This document shows, in pieces, positions 34,401 to 44,773 of a DNA stretch of 64,000 nt. Location of the stretch: the NCBI RefSeq assembly GCF_040581485.1, contig NC_090134.1, forward strand, positions 22,901,698 through 22,965,697, written 5' to 3'. This DNA comes from Linepithema humile. Taxonomy: Eukaryota > Arthropoda > Insecta > Hymenoptera > Formicidae. The position numbers and the translations under genes are program-made. Below the pieces are notes generated by a model, which saw nothing but the letters and a program-made list of their open reading frames with translations, was not told the origin of the DNA and made no database searches. Position 1 is the first letter of the stretch. Each line of letters starts with the position of its first letter.

Positions 34401-34944
34401 GATAATTGATTTAAGTAAGAATCAGGTATGCCTGAAATGAATCAGGTTGAAACAGCACAGATTAGGAATTCAGAAAGAAATGTTGTCGTTGCGACTTTGA
34501 ACTATTGAGTTCTGCAAGACCACAAAGATATATACATATATAGATGGATTTAAAATATTAAGTATAAATCAAAAAGTGGAAAGGACTTTTTTAGTTCCTA
34601 AATCAATGGAAAATATCTCTTTACTTTTTGACTTACTTTGTATAAATAAAATAAAATTTATAATTTACGTTATACAAATAAACTGTTCATTAAAATGCTT
34701 TTTTGTAAGTTCTCTATCAATTATTAATTCAGCATACCTTTGTTGCAGTGAAAAGCAGCTGTCTATAAGCCCTTCGGTTGTCTTCCGTGTTCTCAACGCT
34801 GATGTCCTGCAGACGTTTGCCGATCGTCGTGGTCGACTCATCAGCAGCTAGAATACCTCTGCCAGGCGCTACAATCTGTTGGGCAATCGTGCGTAGTTCC
34901 TCCGCAAGATCGGGTTCGAGTTTGTTGTACTTTTCCGCTACCAT
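31376..34944 (-). CDS. Ald: Fructose-bisphosphate aldolase, canonical copy
   Basis: Class I aldolase of glycolysis and gluconeogenesis, which splits fructose 1,6-bisphosphate in the cytosol. Coding exons on the minus strand are 34944-34738, 34084-33641 and 32843-32490, then one of two last exons: 32117-32022 (366 residues) or 31468-31376 (365 residues). The start MVAEKYNKLEPDLAEEL is right after a CAG acceptor, so the 5' UTR is spliced. Catalytic features are present: ILAADEST (Asp35 here), IGKRL, GIKVDKGVVPL, the Schiff-base Lys in CHFAKWRCVLK (about Lys149), IVEPEILPDG, YLEGTLLKPNMVTPG (about Lys232) and SYGRALQA. Both last exons end in the Tyr needed for full activity. Three candidate non-coding first exons lie 2-9 kb upstream. 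It is about 10 kb from a divergent paralogue on the same strand. Confidence 0.97.
32022..32117 (-). other. Ald: Aldolase alternative last exon, proximal (KSHVY end)
   Basis: After the TAG acceptor at 32,118-32,120 the exon reads ANGAACQGKYIAGSISSKA, then ADTSLFIKSHVY and a stop. It is homologous to the distal exon (shared AN...GKY.AG pattern and terminal Tyr) but clearly diverged, so it is an old duplicated last exon. Aldolase isoforms differing only in this segment are known in Drosophila. The tail controls entry to the active site and can alter substrate preference. Confidence 0.85.
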
Positions 34945-34999
34945 TTTCTGCAAATTCGAGAATAACACTTTATTAACCAAATTTGGATTAATGTTAATA

Positions 35000-37240
35000 A
35001 TGATCGCAAATTTTAGCAGAATCCAGCAAAGTAAGTACATCGATAATCGATTAACCCTTTCGGAACAGGAGCTTTTTAACCAAGTGAACGCAAGCCTTAC
35101 TGTCTAAGGCTTTTCAGAGTAGCTGAATTTGATTGCGGTCCTAGAATTTCAAAATTCAAAGTAGCGAAACCAATACGGCGGACCAAATTTCAAGAAATTC
35201 ATCCGATTATCATGAAAAGCTCGGTTTTAGATTATTTTTGAAATCGCTAAACTCACTTTAGAATTTCAAAATTCCCTAAAATCGAGATTCAAGATAATTC
35301 AATTATTTTTTCAAAATTTATTTCATCATATTGGATCCATTTTTAATTTCATAATTCTGAGGTTGTATTCGAATTTAGATAACCTTGAAAACTCCCTAAA
35401 ACCGAGTTTCCAGATAATCCGATTATTTTTATTGAAATTTGGTCCACTATATTGAATCTGCCACTTTGAATTTTGTATTTTTGACCTGAAACTTGAATAA
35501 AATATCAACAAATACCCCTATAGACCAAGCCTTTCACAAGAATCAAGCAGTCGAGTAATTTTGAAAATATAAAAGAGGGTGTTCTTTGTAGAGCACGTCC
35601 GTTCGGAAAGAGTTAAAAATTATGGTGAAATGATGAAGTAATATGAACCATTAACAATTGATAGGTCTTTGATAGGTAAAGAGATAGATCTATATCTGTA
35701 GATGGCTTGAAATTTCCAAGTCCATCCGAAAAGGAATCAGAGATCACTCAACGATTCGTCACGTATGATTTTATCGGATTAACGAGAATTCCCACGTGTT
35801 CGTCGTCTAACTCGACTAATGGAATGGTACTCTGGAGACGGCAACGCCTTTAATATTACAGATGAATCCGAAGCATCGCGTGAAATGAAAATACACAGTA
35901 GCTTCCCAACATCGCTCTGTCCGTATAGCATTCGCGAAATTATGAACATTGTGAACATTGTCCATTATTTATCATTTTTTGTCGTTCATTTGAATTAACA
36001 ATGCGATATATTTTCATCATAAAATTCTGCATTTTTATTGCTGATTTTTCTCAAATTTTTCCATAGAATTAAATTATTTGTTTGTACATCCTATTTTTAT
36101 ACATTGCAATATCGCCTTTAACATTTCCAAATTAATAAATGCAAATAAAATTCTCCAGTGCTTTTAAGCACACAGCATTTTAACACAAACAAAATTTATT
36201 GTTCAAAAATACTGGAAATAAAATATTTTCATGTTTTTATGCAAAACTATTAATTTTTAATTATATATTTTTACAATTACGCGTAAATATTTTTCAATTT
36301 ATTTAGAGCTCCTAGGACCTGTACTGCGATAATAAACGGTGAAATTTTACTTCGCCGGAGCGATGTACTAAATAAATAAAGCTAAAGATAACGCGAGCTT
36401 GCCAGATGAACTCGCCAGTAAATTTCCGCTATTGCGTATGACAAGTTATGAGTTGTCTGCCATTAAATAGTATATTAATAAATAAACAGTTCACATATAC
36501 ACGAGATTGTAAAGAAAAATGCATTATTATACGGTTCAATATTACTTCTGTTGCTTATGTATATTATAAAAAATAAGAGATTTCACCATAAAAAATTCGT
36601 ATCGATAAAACTGTTTATATAACTTATTAATTAATAATCTCATAATTCGCCAAACAAATACGTTATTGCACTTTTTATGCTAAATTACATATTTGCTGTA
36701 CAGTAAATATAAATTTTAATTAATTTACAACTGCAAAAGAAATTGGTAATTATATTGAGTATATAGATACACGTACATCAACTCCAGAGTTCTTAAAGAA
36801 TCTTACAATGCTCTATTCTGAGAACGCTCTTTCGCCTGTCTGATATTAGATAATTCGAAACTTTTTCGTTCCTTTGTAGAGCAGTTAAATTTTCTCTGTC
36901 GACATTCTGATGTCTGATCGCTCTTATTATCTAGCAACTAAAATCGATAAACTTAGATTTCATTACTATAACATATACATTTTACATAATGGATAAATAT
37001 TGAAACTATTTTTATAATGTTTGTGAATTTACTTTCTTGCTACAAACATCATCAGCTTGCGACCTAAAAACTGAAACTTTTTAGCAGTTTTACTTGTTTT
37101 TTTTTTCTTTTTTTTTTCTTTTTTTTTTTTAACTTCCAAAAGCTGAAAGATTAATTTATATTTATAATTTCTCTTATTTCTCATCAGAATTTCATCAGAA
37201 TTTAAATTCGCATCGAAATTGTACCGATCTCAAACTCTAT
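35000..37240. other. Upstream intron or intergenic region of the aldolase gene
   Basis: This interval lies between the first coding exon of the canonical aldolase and its nearest candidate 5' exon, so is probably intronic in the pre-mRNA. It contains a dispersed repeat (35,140-35,505) and a poly-T stretch at about 37,098-37,130; the rest is AT-rich with no gene recognised. Confidence 0.4.
35140..35505. repeat. Dispersed repeat with about 120-bp period
   Basis: CCCTAAAATCGAG at 35,274 and CCCTAAAACCGAG at 35,394 head two tandem units 120 bp apart. Each continues AGATAAT(C)C(G)ATTATTTTT, then a GG(A/T)CCA...ATATTG(G/A)ATC stretch and an AATTTTG end. A third, less complete unit precedes them from about 35,160. 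The same words occur in the transporter intron at 17.93-18.24 kb and as a fragment near 6,079. Confidence 0.65.
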
Positions 37241-37283
37241 CTCGGATAAAAAAAAATTGCGCGTGGCAATATCATTCTCTTAC

Positions 37284-37560
37284 CTCTGTCGAAAACCACC
37301 CACCGGAATGATCGAAATTTTATCGTGGCACTCACCGAGCGTAAACAAGAAAGCGCGGCATCTCGATATCACCATCGTTAGACGGTGTGTTACGCGCACT
37401 TATAATGAAAAACAGACAATAATAAAGATAATAACAATAAACGTGACACGTACACGTTGACATTGTGTAATAATAAAGGATTACCGTCGCGACCGCGGTG
37501 TTACTGTAATGACGACGTCGTCACGTATGTGCTCGTCGTTCGCCAGGCGCCGGTGTTTTC
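37284..37560 (-). promoter_or_regulatory. Candidate non-coding first exon/promoter of aldolase (proximal)
   Basis: On the minus strand GACAGAG|GTAAGAG at 37,284/37,283 is a strong splice donor at the edge of GC-richer DNA that rises from about 37,480. The acceptor just before the aldolase start codon (34,948-34,950) has no partner nearby, so a distant 5' exon is required. The extent and start site are not known; the upper boundary given is only the region inspected. Confidence 0.35.
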
Positions 37561-38076
37561 GCGAAGCGAGACCGCGATCGCGAAAGTAACGAGCTGCGAC
37601 GCGCATCCTTTAATGACTTTAATCAATCAAACACCAACACAACGAGAGAAAGAGAAACCAGAAATAAGGAGAATGAGAAGATAAACGTGTCTCTCGGCGG
37701 GTTACATGCCCCTCCGTTTCGACTACATCTTGAATGAACGAATTAACGCGCGCGTCTCGCACGACCGCGAGTCGCCGACTGTCGTTTTATCTGCTACGTG
37801 TTCCACCCCCACGGTGTACCCCCGCCGGCGTCGGTAGCGCAGACAGGGGGTAGATATACCTGGCTGCAGTGCAGTGGCGTAACTGCAAGACAGGGGAATC
37901 GAAGAGGTCGAGAGGAGGGACGAGCGGGGATGGTTAGGGATGACAGAACACGCATTCTGCACCACTATGGCAGAAAGAGAGAAAGAGAGAGATAGGGGGC
38001 AAGAGGGAGGGAGAGAGGGAGGGCAGGCTAGCCGCAATGCACCACGCGCAGACGTTCTTGGTGCCCTCCTGCTCAC

Positions 38077-38190
38077 CCTGAATTCGTGTATCCTGAAGAC
38101 GACGGCGTCGCGACGCGGTCAACCGGCACCGGTCGATCTTCCGCGAGCGAAACGCGCGCGATTATGATCAATTTCTTCAATTTCGATTAA
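38077..38190 (-). promoter_or_regulatory. Candidate non-coding first exon/promoter of aldolase (GC-rich)
   Basis: On the minus strand TTCAGG|GTGAGC at 38,077/38,076 is a good donor following about 100 bp of GC- and CpG-rich sequence (38,090-38,165), the most GC-rich block in this 10-kb gap. The whole GC-rich tract extends from 37,480 to 38,165. It is consistent with a housekeeping-type promoter and short 5' UTR exon spliced to 34,947. This is inference from composition and splice sites. Confidence 0.35.
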
Positions 38191-38199
38191 TTCGATCTG

Positions 38200-41100
38200 T
38201 AAGTACACCAACTTTATTGTTTAATTCAATCTGAATAAATTCAAGAGTGAACTGAAAATCTGACGTGAAAATATAATTAGAGAGATTGCAATAGAGAATA
38301 AATTATAAAATTATTTTAATATTTGTTCGAAGGAATTGAAAAGTTTAAAGTGACTTTTCTCGAGAAAAAGCGGAAATTAATATTAATTAATTAATTTCTA
38401 ATAAATTATAATTATAATAATTTTGATAAATTTTAATAAATTTAACTCCTTTAACTTTCGGATTCATTTTCTCAAATTTTCGAACAAATAAGTGAAACTG
38501 TTACATTGCACTTGCAATATTCACATCGAAGATGTGACTGACAACGTTTGTCGCGGAGTAAAGTAAATTCACGGATAAACAGTAGCAACAAAGAACGATA
38601 AACGATAATAAACAGTAACATGACAGTGCAGCACGCACTTATATTTTACACATATAAAGCGGTCTATTTACAGGCATATTGGAGTAATTTCAACACTTTG
38701 TTGAACTTTAGGGTATTATTTAAATAAATTTACACGGGAGAGTTGTACCGTCGAGCATTACTACACTCGCTCTTGGCTTTTGAAAAACTTTCTGGAGTAG
38801 AACGATGTCACGCGGGGCGAGTCTGAAGATGAGAATTTACGATCACGAAGATATACGAGGCTGAGGAGAGCGCATATCCGGTTGCCACCGCAAAGAGGGT
38901 GGAGGGTTGTGAGAAACTGGTGAGCTAAAATTACGTTGTACGTTCGAATTTATTTGTTTGAAAAATTTCATCATAACTTTATATACAATTTATTATTAAG
39001 CGTACATTACTTTTGCGCAATGTTCTTTTTCATAATAATTAATTTTTGTAATAATTTTTTTTAATAATAAGACATTTTTCCAATTATTCCACAATATGAA
39101 TTTTATATAGCGTATTTTCTTCACTTCTGCTTCTTCATAAATTCCTGACTTAAATTCTTGAAGTTGATAAAATAATTTTTGTATGGCAAAGAAAAATATA
39201 ATATGCACTTGATATTTTTCACATAAAATTTTTCTTTTCCCCCAGAACGAAAGCAATTATTAAGATCATAAAGTTTGTAAGAATGAAAAAACTCGTGGAG
39301 AAATACATTCTTATGATATATGTATATATATGTATAACGAAACTAGACGTAACATGCGCAGCGTTTTCGCACAATAAATGTACAGATGACGCAATTTATG
39401 CGTTTCTAAATGAAATCGAGATTAAACATAAATTTTCTTTCTTTAATCGTTAATTTAAAAATAAATATATTTCTTTTTGCACACACCTGAAGACATAAAA
39501 AAAAAAATTTTTTTTTTTTAAATCTATAAGAAGAAACAAATGATTCTTACATCCAATTAATTAAAAACCGACTAAAATAAATTACGCGACTTATTTTCTA
39601 AGAAAGTAAACGAAAATCTAACTAAATTCGTGAACCATCTTTGACAAAGGAGATCTCGATGAAAATAACTATTTTTATCTCTATTGTACGACGATAATAA
39701 ACTGTCCAAAAATAACTAGGGATTTTGGACAGCAGCGCGAAACGGTCTTCACGCTATTTTATATAACATACAATATATGATATGTCACATCATATGTAAT
39801 CATATTTTATTTATTTAATCTCTTCAGCGACGAATTTATTAAAACTGTAAAAAAGTTATTTCATTATTTTCTTATTGTGTTTATTAAAAATTTATTTATA
39901 ATTATTCAACAATCGTTTGTCAAGTATCAATTTTTTCTGTTTGCGAATATTTATTCGTAATAATTTTTATTATATATCTATGTTTAAATTAAATAAAACT
40001 AAACGTAACACATATCCCTGATGTAACAGTATCCCTAAGAGAAGAGAGATTAATCAAAATTTATTATTTTAATTCCAGAATTATAGTTTAATCGATTTCA
40101 AATTAATTTTTTTTTTCTTGCGATTTAACTCTGAGTATCATTCTGAGTATAAAATAAGAAAGTAAAGGATTAAAAATAAAGTAATTATTGTGTGTAACGT
40201 GTGCGTTCGCGAAGAAAGTCATGGGCGGTCAACGGGGTTGTTTACATGTGTGATAATGTTATCGTTCTTTTATTCTATTTTAATGCAATCGGTATCCGAA
40301 AAAATATAGCCGTGCATGTGTTGCGCGATCTTATGTAAATTGCTTTCGCAACGGACTAAAACTGTTTGCTAACTCGCAGACATGCCGAATCGGACCAAGA
40401 TGTGTAATTGTGCTCGCTTAATAAAAAAAAAAAATTATTTTGTAAGCAGTTGTTCAGATTATCATAAGATAGTATATTTGAAATTTATTAAAATCATAAT
40501 TAAGTTTTCTCATGAAATAAACGAGGGTGAATCCATAAAAGAAGCAGCGTATAAAACGTATATTTCCAGCATTCAGTAAACTTGACTGTTTTATATCTTA
40601 CAGTTGTTACATAAATACGTTCTTCATTACTTAACACGTAGGCAACTAGAAAAATACAAATATGATACAATGGAAATTAAAGAAGAAATGCAAAAATATC
40701 TGCTTCTTCCATACACGCATTCACCCTCATTTTGCATTAAGGATTGGACCGATTGAGACATTCAGAGCAACTTTTGGAGGAGCGATTTGTCGCATTATCG
40801 GCGGCATTCCATGGTCCAAGACAAGTTTGCCTCACGGTCAATACATAACACACCAGCGAAATAATGCGCTGTGGTTAGCCGGCGTGGAAGCTTGCGACCA
40901 GCTGACCCGTATACCCGTATTCGAGAAGGTTCAACATCGGGACTTGCGCGAACTTGGGAGTAGTTTTGCACGCATTCACTGCCCTCGACGCACGTAGTGT
41001 GTTTACAAGTTTCGCGGTGTCGATTTTGTGCAGTTTCCATTAACTTATCAAAATCATTCATTAAGATTGATTAAGATTGATCTAAGACTGAATATGTATT

Positions 41101-42927
41101 ATATATAATTTTATAATCAACACTTGTTAAAAGTTAATAAAAGAGTTTAGATTTCTAAATTAATTCGCCAAAAAAGTCCTGCGCGAGAAAGAAATATCAA
41201 ATAACGGCGTGATATATTTCTAATTGTGGATTCTGTGATTCTGTGAAGATGAAAGACAAGAGTTGAGAGCCTTCTTTCTCCAATATGCAAACAAACATGG
41301 ATATAAATTGCATCGCAAACGGAAGAACAAATGCATATTACAGCGACGCAGAAGTTGGTAATTGACCAGAACGCGATTTGCATAGCGCGATACTTATATA
41401 TACATGTATTTAGATTGGTAGTATTTTTATGATATAGTCGGCCATGCGAATATCAGACCTGTCGAACAAAAGTGCAAGGTGAAAGCGAAAATTACCAATC
41501 GAACTGGTTTCTACCGAAAGATTTGCATTATTTGTATAACACCTGTATAATGACGATTTGTACAGAATTAAAAATCATGAAGAAAATATACATCAATTTA
41601 CATTAACATTTCATTCTTCTCTAAAAACAGTAAGCATTCAATATAAAAAAATAATAACAGCTGTAAATAATAAGTGCTTAATATAAAAAAAATATCAAGA
41701 AGGTAATTTTGCCTATCCATATTTACAAAACGAAAGAATATTGGACACTGAACAGAACACTCTATTTCTAATTGAGAAGTTACATCTGTATACACTAAAT
41801 GCTTCATATAACGCATATATGCATTGCGCTAATAATGCGACATACACGTGACTATTTCGTCAGTTGTCAAAATAACTGTCGGCATGTTTCCGCATATAAG
41901 TATTAGATTGCACAAATAATGTTTGTTCATGGTAACTTGTAATTCTTTCTGCCACGATTGCGCACTTGATTAACTTGATTAACAACAAATTAATTTTATT
42001 AATATTCTTATTTTGTTATTTTTTCGCTTTCACCATTGCATCATTTAAAACCAGAGTTTTAAAAAATAGTTTTTTAATGTCTATATCTAATTTTTAATCT
42101 GATATTACACGTGTGTCCAATAAGTTAATATCTGTCGAAATAGATTTATCTCAGGATATTGAGTGAATTTCCCAAAATTTTCAAGAGAAAATAAGTATTT
42201 CACAGCGTTTCGAGTTATCGACCGCGCAAGCAAATACCAGACGCTTGATCGCGTGTAGTACGAAGGTGAACATGCTCAGCCGCACAGGAAAATCTTCCGG
42301 CTCTCCGATGAATGACGTAACATTATGGAGTTTCATTCATTTAATAAAATTTTCTTTAAATAAAAAATATTTCGCGAATTGGAGTTGTGTAAACATCCCT
42401 ATGTGTATGCGTTTTAATACCGACAAATGCTACAAGTCTTGGAGTTACGCTTCATTTAACAATAGCCTGTTTTTCTGGTATTTTATCAGTTTTTTTTTTT
42501 AATACGAAATAGTGTCACTATTTTGTGCATGTACAATCAAATGGATCAATACTTAATAATTTTATTATTTAGTTTATTTTATAGTGAAATTTTTACTGTT
42601 ACTTTGGAAGCATTAGGCAAACGACATGCGTCATTGTTATCAACAATTGTCAACGTCATATGTTTGACCACTATATTAACAATATAAATTATGGTAGACT
42701 GAAAATATTCTATCACTCGAAAGCTGTTCATTGATCGAGACATTTCCCAAAGAAATGTGTTGTCTACATTTCACGACAATCATAGTCTTTCAATATTTTA
42801 TCATTGGTCGACAATCTCATCATACACTTGTGATATTCAGAACAGCGTATGTGAAAACGATAGAAGTTGAAATCAACATAATTCTAAATATAAATTTTGC
42901 TATAAACTGTATATATGTATATATGTA

Positions 42928-42978
<51 letters not shown>

Positions 42979-43320
42979 ACTTTCGTTTTTATATTATAGA
43001 AAAATCAAATTCGTCGAAATTATACTTATTTGATTTGCCGGACGAGAATTTTCCATTTGCAGTACAAAGTGACGAAATATTGTAAAAATATCTTTCCCAC
43101 ATGATCGTACGTAATGGGTCACGCGTGCGATGTGCATGTTCATATGAGAGAATTTCGGAGCGATATAAGATCATTCTACAATAATATTAGTATTTCGACA
43201 GTACAAAGATTGATACTTATCGTCGATTAGCGAGAGAGCAGATGAGCCGCACACAACGGTGGCAACGATCAAATGTCAGTCAAGGTCGAAGGTCGTTATA
43301 GATAAATCGAGGTTGAAAAT
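38200..43320. other. Intergenic or long 5' intron region
   Basis: AT-rich DNA with no supportable coding exon. It includes homopolymer runs at 39,498-39,519, a TA microsatellite at 42,909-42,975 and a poly-T at 42,491-42,500. Open frames at about 40,382-40,997 and 42,245-42,502 have no recognisable domain or convincing splice structure. If the 43.4-kb donor belongs to the aldolase gene, this interval is one of its introns. Confidence 0.4.
42909..42975. repeat. TATA/TATG microsatellite
   Basis: TATATATG units followed by an uninterrupted TA run of about 18 units, in otherwise featureless AT-rich DNA. Confidence 0.9.
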
Positions 43321-43426
43321 TCATGTATTTCTCAAAGCGGTGCGAGACGATCGATACACAGGAGGTAAGCGCGTCCCAGGGACATGGAATTTTTCCGCGT
43401 AAGAACAAAACAGCACACGAACTCAC

Positions 43427-43690
43427 CTTAGAGGATGTGGTTTACCGATTTGTGTGTAAGAATCGCGCGGCGCACGTCAGCCTGCGTATAACCCACTTGA
43501 TGGTTGGAGTGCGACTGAGAGCAACTGAGAGGGACTAGCAGGCGAGCCGTCGTCGGTTCAAAGTCTGATGTGCGTGTTTATCACACGCGTGCGCACTTAC
43601 TCTCATTCGCATGGGTGCTCAACTTCCATGAAAACGTCAAAGGCAGTGCGAGTACGCAATCAGCTGATCGACTTCCGTCATTTCACGTGG
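43427..43690 (-). promoter_or_regulatory. Candidate distal first exon/promoter, aldolase or unknown
   Basis: On the minus strand CTCTAAG|GTGAGT at 43,427/43,426 is a near-perfect splice donor. The sequence upstream of it (43,430-43,690) is richer in GC than its surroundings and contains GCGCGG and CACACGCGTGCG words. No coding frame with family features crosses the donor, so it is more likely a 5' UTR exon. The nearest downstream minus-strand gene lacking a 5' exon is the canonical aldolase, 8.5 kb away. Confidence 0.3.
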
Positions 43691-43699
43691 CTTACACTG

Positions 43700-44770
43700 T
43701 GTGCTCAAAGAGAAAATAATAATAACATAGAATAATAGTTTTTATCATAGATTATTGAATCAATTAAGATTACTAACTTACAAAGATGAGTTTATTGTCC
43801 GAGTAGTTTTTTCTTAACTATTGTCCTTTTAGTCACTTTTCAGCATGCTTATTTTTACGACTAACTGGCATGTACCACGTGGTGAGGAGTTGTTCAAAAA
43901 AAAGAGTCGATGGAGCGTCGATGAGCGTAGGGATCTGACGGGGATAACGACATATCGACCAGTAGACAGACAAGCGCGCGCACGAGAGACTTGCGTTGAG
44001 AACCGCCATTTTAGAGGTCAGCCAAGGGCACCTTGTTCGACATTCATAGAAATTAGTGCATGTGTTTCAAAGCATGGGTCAAAGGTTGACGCACCCGGAC
44101 GTGAATACTGTCGGACACGCCTCCTTTTTTGTAATCACTGCATTAGCTTATCACACATACACAATATAATATATTGATAAAAATGACTCCCGGCCTGGTC
44201 CTCTTCGTCTTGGTGTTTACCCAGCAATGAATGATAAATAATAAGTTATCTTCGGATTTTTCCTTGGACCACCAATATTGTTGACTCTGTACATTATTCA
44301 ATATGTTCAAAATTTCGCATTGGTATGACAATGATGAATACTATGGTTGATATGTTTATATTATTCAGTCTTTTACATAAAGAGTTTAACAAAAATTATA
44401 TTTTATGTGGAAAATATTTTTGCGAGCATTAGCGCCAAATAATGTAATGTTATTTATAGCTTTTTTTACACATACCTATGCGCCTGTGATTCCAGAAGTA
44501 GCACATCAGTTCACATACTTTTTTTTATATAATTAGACTTGTGTGTTTTTGTAATGACAAATATTTTTTAATATAATTTAACGAAACATAAAATACATTT
44601 ATATAATATATAAATGTATTTTTACTATGTTTAAAATAATATTTCATTTCATTATTCTTTCATAATAGTAACATCTTATATAAGTATCTTGTAAAATACT
44701 GTTGTTAAAATATCGTTCAACTAAATGTTTTTAATATTCGTAATGTTCTTACAATCAATATGTTGCTGAT
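43700..44770. other. Intergenic region below the divergent aldolase
   Basis: It lies between the candidate distal exon and the stop codon of the divergent aldolase and presumably contains that gene's 3' UTR. The open frame at 43,845-44,177 lacks family features. Nothing else recognised. Confidence 0.4.
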
Positions 44771-44773
44771 GTT

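Noticed and set aside
37723..38167. Several overlapping open frames in the GC-rich block upstream of aldolase
   Set aside because: GC-rich DNA has few stops; frames overlap on both strands, are low complexity and share no family signature. Interpreted as promoter/5' UTR.
40662..41061. Opposite-strand frames of 111 and 88 codons
   Set aside because: They overlap each other on opposite strands, and neither has a recognisable motif.
43845..44177. 110-codon plus-strand frame
   Set aside because: Arg-rich, no motif, no conserved start or splice site.
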